Part shown: in pieces, positions 8,501-13,811 of the stretch
How the letters are laid out: every line of letters starts with the position of its first letter
Numbering within the stretch: position 1 is the stretch's first letter
DNA from: an uncultured Bacilli bacterium
GTDB taxonomy: Bacteria; Bacillota_I; Bacilli_A; RF39; UBA660
DNA length: 15,449 nt
Direction of reading: 5' to 3'
NCBI GenBank assembly: GCA_947628765.1
Contig: CANRBD010000017.1
Span: 1 to 15,449 of the forward strand
Notes under the pieces: generated by a model
Told to the model about the DNA's origin: nothing
Databases searched by the model: none
Seen by the model: the letters and a program-made list of their open reading frames with translations, nothing else
Made by a program: the position numbers and the translations under genes

Positions 8501-10316
8501 GAGCTATGCCGATAGAATGGTAACTTACTTTGATAGTGCGTATAAGATATTAGGTGATGCGAAATACTTTAACAATATTCATACATGGCATCATGATAAA
8601 AGATATGCTTATGATGAAAATGGATCTTATGTTTATCAACAAAGATATATAACTGAAGAACCATTCCATAAAAACTTTAATGAAGTTATTGGTCATTGGC
8701 AAACAAGTGATGGTAATGCAGCTGTAGCTTATGGTGACCGTATTGAGTGGAGTGCCGAAGGTATGATGGATGGTAATATCGATCCTGAATTAGTTGGTAC
8801 GGTTAATCCTGGTACTGGAATTCAAGAATATACTTATCATACTTGGTCACATGAATCTGCTCATAATATCGATGCTAGATTATTCTTAAAAGATAATGGA
8901 CGAAGATTTGACGCTGGTGGAGAAGACTATGCCGATAGTAACTTAATGCAATCATTCGGTCAAAATGATATAGTTATGAATTTATCAGTAAAATTTGATA
9001 AAGGTACTTATGATAATAACAGTATTGATGGGATTAATAAAATTGGATCAAGTTGGACTCCAGAACGTATAAATTCACCGGCTAAAATTAAAGATTTCTA
9101 TTCTAAAGTATTCAAAACTATTTATGTAATGGATTATTTAGAAGCTCAAGCTTTCTTAGAGTTAACTGATGAAGAAAAAGCAATCGTTGGTATTCAAGTA
9201 GAATATCCAGATAAAAATGGTGAGAATGTAGCTAAATACCGTGAACGCCTAAGAAGTGGATATCGTCAAAGAACAGCTGATGAATGGAGTAAAATAAAGT
9301 TAAATTCAATTGATGACTTAATTAACGAACAGATTATGCTTTATCCAGGAGTATATGAATATTCTTCAAGAGGTGATAATAGCTATGGCGGTGAAGGACT
9401 TAATACTGTCCACTGGTATCAACCTAATAACCCTGATGGTAGACCTGATTCATATGCTTTGAAGTGGCTTGCTTATGAAATGCTTGGTTATGCTGGCTAT
9501 GATGAAGGTTATATTAAATACTATAGTAATATCGACAGTATTCCTGAATATCAATTAAACGGTCAAACGGTTAAAAATTATAAAACAGATAATACGACCA
9601 TTAAAGCAATTACTAACTATGATAATGTCGATGCCTATAAGCATGCTAGATTTGCACAGGTAGCTAAAGATATTAAACATCTTAATACTAAAATAAATGT
9701 CAAAGAATATGTTAAAAAATTCTATGAGGCTTTAGTCAAAGATGCGAAAGACATGAAAGAAAAGGTCGATAATAGAGTTGGTCCAAATAAAGAAAAAGAA
9801 CAAAGTTGTTTAGATTATTATTGGTGCCGAGTTGGTCTTGGTGAAGATAGAGGTTATCCAAATAGTACTAAAGTTAGACAAGAAATTTACTATACTCTTA
9901 AATATATAACTAATGATTTTACTAATGATATTTTTTCAGATAGCATAAATCAAGATATTAATGATTTAAGAGGCGTTATTGAGGAACTTAAAAAAGCTCA
10001 AGCTGAATCTCCTGTAGCTATTGGTATTACGGATGCTGATGAAAAAGTTGGTGATAATCCAGAGCAAAAAGCTAAGAAAAACGACGATGAAGAAATCGAT
10101 TTAGAATCAAAAGGTAAATTAGAAAATGATGATATCATACCTAATGAAACAACTGATGAAGATGACAGTAATGAGAATTCTAATGATGATACGAATTTAT
10201 CAGATAACGTAGATAATAGTCAAGATAACTTAGATCTTAATGTCGATGGCGATGTTGAAGACCTATCTTTATCAAATGTTAGTATTGATGGTAGTGTCGA
10301 AACTTTAACGCTATAG
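2511..10316 (+). CDS. Membrane-anchored M26-type (IgA1 protease/Zmp-like) zinc metallopeptidase with cohesin and dockerin modules
   Basis: Predicted secreted zinc endopeptidase of 2601 residues. I start at ATG 2511, eight bases after AAAGGAG (2496-2502); a frame opening at TTG 2493 would put that ribosome site inside the gene. Order of parts: signal peptide 1-25 (hydrophobic core, VKA cleavage site); cohesin-like beta domain ~27-151; membrane helices ~185-206 and ~216-235 joined by the basic loop KHRDKKAPF; dockerin-like double F-hand 239-297 (DVNKDGTKD and DVNGDGIID); Gly/Ser/Asn linker ~299-330; about eight beta modules ~330-1300; M26 N-terminal beta-helix-like segment ~1314-1590 (GKLNGNGYTIKNL); peptidase ~1600-2495; acidic tail ~2500-2601. 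The zinc site is HESAH at 2114-2118 plus Glu2138, twenty residues after the second His, as in M26 enzymes, in the context HNIDARLF...NGRRFDAGGEDYA. There is no LPXTG motif. Known M26 relatives cut IgA1, mucins or other host glycoproteins; the substrate here is unknown. Strong terminator follows, so it is probably monocistronic. Confidence 0.9.
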   Translation: MTHSKIKYFIVMLFAIILLPFSVKAADGLTLDVDKKDLEAGDEITVKAMLPSDMDTYAFMATLKYDKNVFQKIDDTNFTIDNESLDITYNTKNNKFGIINKSGKTTDELFSVRLKVKKNANVGNTNIALTNITASNGNTEIIFPKVSTKVYVTRDAKADEAVPTYKENKIKEDKEQKTTVLATTPILITLFIEIFILLLVIIYMYVKHRDKKAPFYGLLAFELVLIFIVSLLFGFNNNKQDVNKDGTKDYDDVKDIIDYLIQVDNESENIGTLDVNGDGIIDINDAGGLVKHVKKNSKVKLHPVGTSSGNSSSNGSGANKPKPEVPTRVSVGNNVDNDYYVEKGGITLRFTADISPKGVTIKQVKIDGKYYPVTLNNGVYSVKVNTSNTYGTQNFTITHVSLSNGKEIKVNLKFTRYVLKSKPMVEYVHLDEKKKELSFELLDDDKALTDDSETTATLYEGEKAVVKDIEVIVNKITKIDYEFKPDNSYHLEVKGSYDLDNDLDNGLNSYEDDVIFNHSFVFLGADYDFTLTNVSITDTLKKGEKPIVSFTSTNIGNFAVEKAILNTKEYPMLKIDGNNYEVELSDVNTDKTGKYTVNLESVSLNNFKTFENEKDYQANTLTYYVLKDAPTVTNINLKDNHSDKTITAHFTVNNKDLSIQKLEAVLVDSTGKIITSKEITKEEFMSSNPNVTLSYNNTTDGNYTVKFLADYALGDKFKYTSTNIGENTIKTRPDDELYIKKVLSTKIGTDQKEVRYLTKGQKNFEISYYVYIGDSIHDYLNKKFNKTGLKYSRIAGFTANGLNYVANGESCDVKKDPLCVDGKTSRAKIGITAPSKSGVFDVTASRVQLELNSYFFNSTDFYTLSDKTMKLEVLKDAPKIENLITTDEDYDKGEVTFEFDVKLDEAATDGDESLKKGTVELNGDSHELTRGHNKVTFKDVEKGQIFDLVFKADYDLDTDKLNKEMGKDDNEYEDQMIHSVKYGLFDENTYKNVQITNPKITSEKGNNYFEKNEDIKLNFNIEGISETLQAEPERVIINDKEYTLIKTENGYEIIHDGYHAAGKEKLQITDIILNNGKKITLEEPCTLNFEVLKDKPQITDFKYEIKDEIEATIDLKDSDEAIIGKATVKITDEDGKEVYNKPYDGDKITFKHDEKKARYYITLTANYDLDKTEGDSNYYSNVILLDEIISLDQNNIELKDIIDISLYKTDEIDGEVQTTIVDEIYKYTLENNKENYFVEINMENMPSIRTKIKSVKEENGHLILVLDAKSLTKDDDESNDLRIDFGELVNNVASNETHPDVAFKKLIEDLKTKDEVTLTHNYDASSIESDLSTNYYVQTFAGKLNGNGYTIKNLTRPLFDTLKGAEINNLYLENITLGNTSGGSLAREASSSKIKGVLVNNVVRTSGADGKNGGLIGAISNNTVIEMCRATNVTLNVGDRQQNGLLVGALNNSTIKNSYAIGQINGSWNYNGGIVGNASKATLENNYVKGKVSGDFTYHTTFNFTTGGGTYIDNLSLVTGGEKFAGGGSLLGNYQIVDSAKENDTQGLTYITKEQVNKELFTKQLGFDEDVWRLDNVSYDNTPTLQMEKTTDIKAEDHDGFDENKVVLYNNLMKLMPFYAIDKIIDLAENVNVASPKARSIANGIADSDLQTKEIAHILPVDANDNIVTYLTTDNPRAITKIKIVFKDKTKVTYDVKYDKTYDMVVSYRIPKLKLDYNYDHYLINANSQAVNNLTNYLSNLNYTDNLDTLTPTEDSRIYRDFYNETTSKELKEFVLKFLSNSNYANTTDDEALNNYIEKAVKKDKKIEKVLYMYNYFRRFYDVNIGGMKLYDFMLFNMEGFDKSLTPEAITNLFLKDGNNFNTGATGSKYNGILSGYTKLTNISDLLEYMVTEFTDETDMNRWTRNQFKGYLVEIPVKDTSGNVRNEVQYTLWDHFSHDDKNYPNRIREYVLPILTLPKDAAYIISTPVQYVIGAQRSYMDNPNDPKQRTIFEKRVKSYADRMVTYFDSAYKILGDAKYFNNIHTWHHDKRYAYDENGSYVYQQRYITEEPFHKNFNEVIGHWQTSDGNAAVAYGDRIEWSAEGMMDGNIDPELVGTVNPGTGIQEYTYHTWSHESAHNIDARLFLKDNGRRFDAGGEDYADSNLMQSFGQNDIVMNLSVKFDKGTYDNNSIDGINKIGSSWTPERINSPAKIKDFYSKVFKTIYVMDYLEAQAFLELTDEEKAIVGIQVEYPDKNGENVAKYRERLRSGYRQRTADEWSKIKLNSIDDLINEQIMLYPGVYEYSSRGDNSYGGEGLNTVHWYQPNNPDGRPDSYALKWLAYEMLGYAGYDEGYIKYYSNIDSIPEYQLNGQTVKNYKTDNTTIKAITNYDNVDAYKHARFAQVAKDIKHLNTKINVKEYVKKFYEALVKDAKDMKEKVDNRVGPNKEKEQSCLDYYWCRVGLGEDRGYPNSTKVRQEIYYTLKYITNDFTNDIFSDSINQDINDLRGVIEELKKAQAESPVAIGITDADEKVGDNPEQKAKKNDDEEIDLESKGKLENDDIIPNETTDEDDSNENSNDDTNLSDNVDNSQDNLDLNVDGDVEDLSLSNVSIDGSVETLTL
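3498..6410 (+). repeat. Tandem paired beta-module repeats within the protease (protein level)
   Basis: The region between the linker and the M26 N-terminal segment holds four diverged copies of a two-module unit. The clearest landmark is the junction motif [YE]VLKxxP, seen at residues 417-423 (VLKSKP), 624-630 (VLKDAP), 872-878 (VLKDAP) and 1090-1096 (VLKDKP), a period of 207, 248 and 218 residues. The second module of each unit ends with a YDLD-like motif (GSYDLDND, ADYALGDK, ADYDLDTD, ANYDLDKT). Several first modules carry an LNNGK or LSNGK strand just before the junction. These look like Ig-like spacer domains that hold the peptidase away from the membrane; that role is inference. Confidence 0.75.
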
Positions 10317-10333
10317 ATATAATTTTCAAAATA

Positions 10334-10368
10334 AAAAAAGAATGATTACAAAAAAATCATTCTTTTTT
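10334..10368 (+). terminator. Rho-independent terminator after the protease gene
   Basis: A 14-bp perfect stem (10334-10347 with 10355-10368) around a 7-nt loop ACAAAAA. The right arm ends in six T and the left begins with six A, so it could act on both strands. It lies 18 bases after the protease stop codon. Confidence 0.85.
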
Positions 10369-10440
10369 AAGTGTTTGTATGTTAAGTTCCTTATTCATTT
10401 TAAAACCCGTTCATAGAATAATATGAAAGGAGAGAAAATA

Positions 10441-11058
10441 ATGAACAATTATGAACGTGCAATGTGTAAAATAAATGCAGCTAAAAAATGTCCACAAGGT
10501 TATCCTGTTCCTGGGCCTACTGGTCCCACTGGTCCTGCTGGTCCAGCTACCATAACGGTAGGAACCACTACTACGACAGCTCCAGGAACAGCGACAACAG
10601 TTACTAATGGAGGAACAGCTGAAAATGCTATTTTGAACTTTTCTATTCCACAAGGTGCAACCGGTCCAACAGGTCCAACTGGTGCAACCGGTCCAACAGG
10701 TCCAACTGGCGAACAAGGTCCAACCGGCCCAACTGGTGAACAAGGTCCAACTGGTGAAACAGGAGCTACGGGAGCAACTCCAGAATTAGAAATAGGTACC
10801 ATAACTACTGTTGATCCTGAAGATGAAGCGTCAGCTACAATCACAGGAACAGCCCCTAATTTTACCCTTAATTTAAGTATTCCAAGAGGAGCAACTGGTG
10901 CTCAAGGTGAGCAAGGTACTCCTGGTGCCCAAGGCCCTGCCGGTCCAACCCCAACTTTACAAATAGGAACAGTTACTACTGGTGAAGCTTCAGCGTCAAT
11001 CACTGGAACAGCTCCTGACTTTTATCTAAACTTAGTTTTGCCAACAGCGGCTGAATAA
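10441..11058 (+). CDS. Collagen-like Gly-X-Y repeat protein
   Basis: A 205-residue protein, probably a surface or filament component. I start at ATG 10441 because GAAAGGAGAG (10425-10434) lies just upstream; the in-frame ATG at 10423 would place this site inside the gene. Collagen-like tracts: residues 25-36 (4 triplets), 72-113 (14 triplets, mostly GPT, GAT and GEQ) and 150-170 (7 triplets). They alternate with three related short beta modules at ~37-71, ~114-149 and ~171-205. The last two modules share an IGT(I/V)TT opening, ITGTAP and an LNL strand; the first has looser LNFSIP and T-rich versions of the same pattern. The N-terminus has Cys9 and Cys17 and no signal peptide, so the export route is unclear. 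The organisation resembles bacterial collagen-like proteins such as the Bacillus exosporium BclA group and phage-tail fibre collagens, but no family-specific leader or trimerisation domain is recognised. Abundant Thr offers O-glycosylation sites, and a glycosyltransferase gene follows 12 bp downstream. Confidence 0.85.
   Translation: MNNYERAMCKINAAKKCPQGYPVPGPTGPTGPAGPATITVGTTTTTAPGTATTVTNGGTAENAILNFSIPQGATGPTGPTGATGPTGPTGEQGPTGPTGEQGPTGETGATGATPELEIGTITTVDPEDEASATITGTAPNFTLNLSIPRGATGAQGEQGTPGAQGPAGPTPTLQIGTVTTGEASASITGTAPDFYLNLVLPTAAE
10654..10779 (+). repeat. 27-bp tandem repeat encoding the main collagen-like tract
   Basis: The 27-base units at 10654-10680 and 10681-10707 are identical. 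A third, diverged unit occupies 10708-10734, followed by an 18-base partial unit (10735-10752) and further 9-base Gly-X-Y codon triplets to 10779. All periods are multiples of 9, so gain or loss of units keeps the reading frame and the collagen register. Confidence 0.9.
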
Positions 11059-11070
11059 AAGGAATAAAAA

Positions 11071-12147
11071 ATGAAAGTATATGTATATGCTATTTCAAAA
11101 AATGAAGAAAAATTTGTAAATCGTTTTATGGATTCTGTTAAAGAAGCTGATGCTGTTTATGTATTAGATACAGGTTCTACCGATAAAACAGTCCAAAAAC
11201 TAAAACAAAAAGGTGCCAAAGTAAAAGAAAAAATAATTGAACCATGGCGTTTTGATACAGCTCGTAATGAATCATTAAAATTAGTACCAAAAGATGCCGA
11301 TATATGTGTTTGCCTAGATTTAGATGAAGTATTAGTTCCTGGCTGGCGAAAAATATTAGAAAAGATTTGGCACAAAGATACGACAAGATTAAGGTATAAT
11401 TATAATTGGAGTTTTGATAAATATGGTAAACCGGCTGTCAACTTTTACATCGAAAAAATTCATAAAAGAGATGGCTATAAATGGACTCATCCGGTTCATG
11501 AAGTGTTGAAATATGATGGTGAAGAAAAATTTGTTACCACTGACGAAATAACGGTGAATCATTACCCTGATTCTAATAAATCGCGAAAGTCATATATGCA
11601 TCTTTTAGAACTTTCAGTTAAAGAAGATCCTGAAGATGACCGTAATATGCATTATTTAGGCAGAGAATACATGTATTATAAAAAATATAATCAAGCAATA
11701 GATACATTAATTAAACATCTTAGTTTAAAAAAAGCTACATGGAAAGATGAGCGCTCAGCTTCAATGAGGTTTATTGCTAGATCTTATAGAGCTTTAAATA
11801 GAGTAGAAGAAGCTAGACTGTGGCTTAATAAAGCCAAAAATGAAACACCATATTTAAGAGAACCATATGTTGAAAGTGCTATGCTGGAAGTTGATAATCA
11901 AAACTATAAAGGAGCCGAAAAAGATTTACTTATAGCTTTAAACATTAATCAAAGATATAAAAATTATATCAATGAACCATTTTGTTATGATAGTACGATT
12001 TATGATTTACTCTCTATTTGTGAATATAATTTAGGCAAAATAGCCGAAGCTATTTATTATATTGATATAGCCATAGATATGAATCCCAAAGAAAAAAGAT
12101 TAAAAGAAAATAAACAACTTATGTTAAAGGTTTTAAATGGAAATTAA
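11071..12147 (+). CDS. Family 2 glycosyltransferase with C-terminal TPR-like helical repeats
   Basis: A 358-residue cytoplasmic glycosyltransferase of the GT-A (family 2) type. The N-terminal domain (~1-190) shows the nucleotide-sugar site VLDTGSTDKT (31-40), the PWRFDTARNESL motif (58-69) and the metal-binding DLDE (83-86), followed by WTHPVHEVL and a VNHYPDS motif typical of this subgroup. Residues ~190-358 look like TPR helical hairpins (LGREYMYYKKYNQAIDTL; YNLGKIAEAIYYIDIAI), which usually bind protein partners. The site AAAAGGA (11057-11063) lies seven bases before the ATG, and only 12 bp separate it from the collagen-like gene, so the two are almost certainly cotranscribed. The likely job is adding sugar to Thr residues of the collagen-like protein, as with glycosyltransferases next to BclA-type genes. 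Donor sugar and acceptor are not determined. There is no signal peptide and no membrane helix. Confidence 0.87.
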   Translation: MKVYVYAISKNEEKFVNRFMDSVKEADAVYVLDTGSTDKTVQKLKQKGAKVKEKIIEPWRFDTARNESLKLVPKDADICVCLDLDEVLVPGWRKILEKIWHKDTTRLRYNYNWSFDKYGKPAVNFYIEKIHKRDGYKWTHPVHEVLKYDGEEKFVTTDEITVNHYPDSNKSRKSYMHLLELSVKEDPEDDRNMHYLGREYMYYKKYNQAIDTLIKHLSLKKATWKDERSASMRFIARSYRALNRVEEARLWLNKAKNETPYLREPYVESAMLEVDNQNYKGAEKDLLIALNINQRYKNYINEPFCYDSTIYDLLSICEYNLGKIAEAIYYIDIAIDMNPKEKRLKENKQLMLKVLNGN

Positions 12148-12165
12148 GCCAATTTGGCTTTTTTT
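12146..12165 (+). terminator. Rho-independent terminator after the glycosyltransferase
   Basis: AAGCC (12146-12150) and GGCTT (12156-12160) form a stem with loop AATTT, overlapping the TAA stop codon, and run into a T-rich tract to 12170. This ends the collagen-like/glycosyltransferase unit. Confidence 0.75.
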
Positions 12166-12176
12166 CTTTTATTTAG

Positions 12177-12205
12177 TAGAAAAAAATAAGAATATTCGGT
12201 ATAAT
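12177..12205 (+). promoter_or_regulatory. Candidate promoter of the yitT-like gene
   Basis: A consensus TATAAT (12200-12205) lies 17 bp after TAGAAA (12177-12182), a weak -35. The start of transcription would fall near 12212, at the edge of the ribosome site GGAGG (12212-12216), so the leader would be very short. The -10 match is good; the rest is uncertain. Confidence 0.4.
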
Positions 12206-12222
12206 TAAAATGGAGGTAGGAT

Positions 12223-13107
12223 ATGAAACAAAAATCACAATTAAGTAAAATCATTGGGCAGATACCATCACTAATATTTATTGCTATCGGGGCTACGATG
12301 GCGGCTGCCGCTTTAGAAATATTTTTAATTCCAAATTCAATCATTGATGGTGGTGTAACCGGAATTTCAATTATTTTAAATACAGTCTTTGGAGGGTCAC
12401 TAAGCTTATTTATCATCATCTTAAATATTCCTTTTTTAATAATGGGCTTTAAACTTTTAGGCAAGAAATTTTTCTTAAAAGGTATTTATGGCATGCTTGT
12501 TTTTACTACCTTACTTGAAGTATTCCGTTATGTTCCAACTGTTACTGACGATATTTTACTTGCGTTTATTTATGGTGGACTTTTATTAGGCGTAGGTGTT
12601 GGCTTAGTTATTAAATTCGGTGGTTATTTAGATGGAACAGAAATTGTAGCTATTTTATTAAGTCGTAAATCTACTATTTCAGTAGGTCAAGTTATTTTAA
12701 TTATCAATATCTTTATTTATGGTACAGCCATCTTTGTCTTTGGACCGGATAGGGCTTTATATTCTTTACTTACTTATTTTGTCACCTTTAAAATTATTGA
12801 CATTGTCTCTGAGGGAATGGATCAAGCTAAAGCAGTATATATTATTACGGATAAAGAGGAAGATATTTCAAGAGAAATCTTTCGTCAATTAGGTAGGACT
12901 GTGACTATGTTAGAAGGTTTTGGGGCTGTATCACAATCTTCTAAAAAAATCATTTATACGGTTATTACAAGGGTAGAACTTCCTGAACTAAGAGAGATTA
13001 TTAAAAATGCCGATGCTTCATCTTTTGTAACTGTAAGTGATGTTTCAGAAGTTATCGGAAGACATATTAAAAAGAAACCGGTACAACTCAAACCAACTAA
13101 AAAATAA
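12223..13107 (+). CDS. YitT family integral membrane protein with C-terminal DUF2179 domain
   Basis: A 294-residue membrane protein of unknown transport or regulatory function. About five or six hydrophobic segments fill residues ~15-195, with the family signatures PNSIIDGGVTGIS (37-49) and GGYLDGTE (133-140). The soluble C-terminal domain (~202-283, from AKAVYIITDKEEDI to FVTVSDVSEVIG) matches the DUF2179 domain usual in this family. The length is typical and the gene looks intact. The start is well supported by GGAGG six bases upstream. The PAP2 gene follows after 24 bp with no terminator between, so the two probably form an operon. Bacilli carry many YitT paralogues, so no specific gene symbol is given. 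The substrate is not known for the family. Confidence 0.9.
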   Translation: MKQKSQLSKIIGQIPSLIFIAIGATMAAAALEIFLIPNSIIDGGVTGISIILNTVFGGSLSLFIIILNIPFLIMGFKLLGKKFFLKGIYGMLVFTTLLEVFRYVPTVTDDILLAFIYGGLLLGVGVGLVIKFGGYLDGTEIVAILLSRKSTISVGQVILIINIFIYGTAIFVFGPDRALYSLLTYFVTFKIIDIVSEGMDQAKAVYIITDKEEDISREIFRQLGRTVTMLEGFGAVSQSSKKIIYTVITRVELPELREIIKNADASSFVTVSDVSEVIGRHIKKKPVQLKPTKK

Positions 13108-13131
13108 TTTAAGAATAGATAGGGTGATTTG

Positions 13132-13761
13132 ATGATTCAGTTTATAAAAAAATATGGCAAGTGGGTAATTCTTGGAATTTTACTTTTCATCTTTGCAATT
13201 ATTGCTCACGAATTATTATCAGCGTCTTTAATTAATTTTGATACGACTATTTATCACAGTATTATTAGTATTAAATCATCTTTTTGGACTTTCTTCTTTA
13301 CATTTATAACTTCTTTTGCTAGTCCCATCGTGATAATAATTATTTCACTTTCTTTATTTGTAATGTTTAAAAATAAAAAATATGCTTGGTTATCTTTAGG
13401 CAGTTTAGGCTTAATTTTCTTAATCAATACCGCTTTAAAATATATCTTTTCAAGACCAAGACCATTTGAATGGATGCTTGTCGAAGAAACCGGCTATAGT
13501 TTCCCATCAGCTCATGCGATGATTGCCATGGCTTTTTATGGATTACTTATTTATCTAATATGGCAAACTCAAATAGATAAAAATAAAAAAATATTTTTAA
13601 CGGTTATCATGGTAACATTAATTATTTTAATTGGTATTAGTCGTATTTACTTGGGAGTACATTATTGTACTGATATAATTGGTGGCTTTACACTCTCACT
13701 TAGTTATTTAATTATTGTAACTTCTATTATTGATTATTATTGGAATCGTAACAAGCAATAG
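13132..13761 (+). CDS. PAP2 superfamily membrane phosphatase
   Basis: A 209-residue membrane phosphatase that removes phosphate from a lipid substrate such as phosphatidate, phosphatidylglycerol phosphate or undecaprenyl pyrophosphate; the sequence does not say which. I use ATG 13132 rather than the adjacent in-frame TTG 13129, as AGGGTGAT lies three to ten bases upstream. The three-part active-site signature is complete: K103-YIFSRP-RP (KX6RP), PSAH at 125-128, and SRIYLGVHYCTD at 170-181 with catalytic His128 and His177 and Asp181. Six hydrophobic segments are likely, with the active site facing outside the membrane. PSAH in place of the common PSGH is a known variant. It follows the yitT-like gene by 24 bp and ends against a convergent lipid kinase. 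Confidence 0.9.
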   Translation: MIQFIKKYGKWVILGILLFIFAIIAHELLSASLINFDTTIYHSIISIKSSFWTFFFTFITSFASPIVIIIISLSLFVMFKNKKYAWLSLGSLGLIFLINTALKYIFSRPRPFEWMLVEETGYSFPSAHAMIAMAFYGLLIYLIWQTQIDKNKKIFLTVIMVTLIILIGISRIYLGVHYCTDIIGGFTLSLSYLIIVTSIIDYYWNRNKQ

Positions 13762-13773
13762 CTTGTTTTTTTC
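13750..13773 (+). terminator. Rho-independent terminator of the yitT-PAP2 unit
   Basis: AACAAGC (13750-13756) pairs with GCTTGTT (13761-13767) across loop AATA, then T continues to 13772. The stem overlaps the PAP2 stop codon TAG (13759-13761). Confidence 0.82.
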
Positions 13774-13780
13774 ATATTAT

Positions 13781-13811
13781 AAAAAAGATAAAAGTTTTAA
13801 AACTTTTATCT
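13781..13811 (-). terminator. Terminator of the minus-strand lipid kinase
   Basis: Bases 13786-13811 form a perfect 26-bp palindrome (13-bp arms, AGATAAAAGTTTT and its complement). On the minus strand it is followed by six T (13781-13786 read in reverse), as expected for a terminator. It overlaps the kinase stop codon at 13806-13808. It lies only 13 bp from the plus-strand terminator of the convergent operon. Confidence 0.82.

Noticed and set aside
2511..10316. LPXTG wall-anchor motif in the protease, expected near the N-terminus as in streptococcal Zmp proteins
   Set aside because: I read the region before the membrane helices and the C-terminus and found none. Anchoring appears to be by the two-helix hairpin.
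10412..10420. CATAGAATA upstream of the collagen-like gene resembling a sporulation sigma-K -10 element
   Set aside because: No matching -35 element lies 16-17 bp upstream, and a 9-base AT-rich match is expected by chance. No other sporulation gene is visible.
10423..10440. ATG at 10423 as start of the collagen-like gene
   Set aside because: The GAAAGGAGAG site lies inside that extension and is correctly spaced for ATG 10441.
10411..10844. Long open frames on the minus strand antisense to the collagen-like gene
   Set aside because: They are open because the opposite strand is a biased Gly-X-Y repeat. They translate to low-complexity Pro/Gly/Val or Trp/Ser/Cys runs with no ribosome site.
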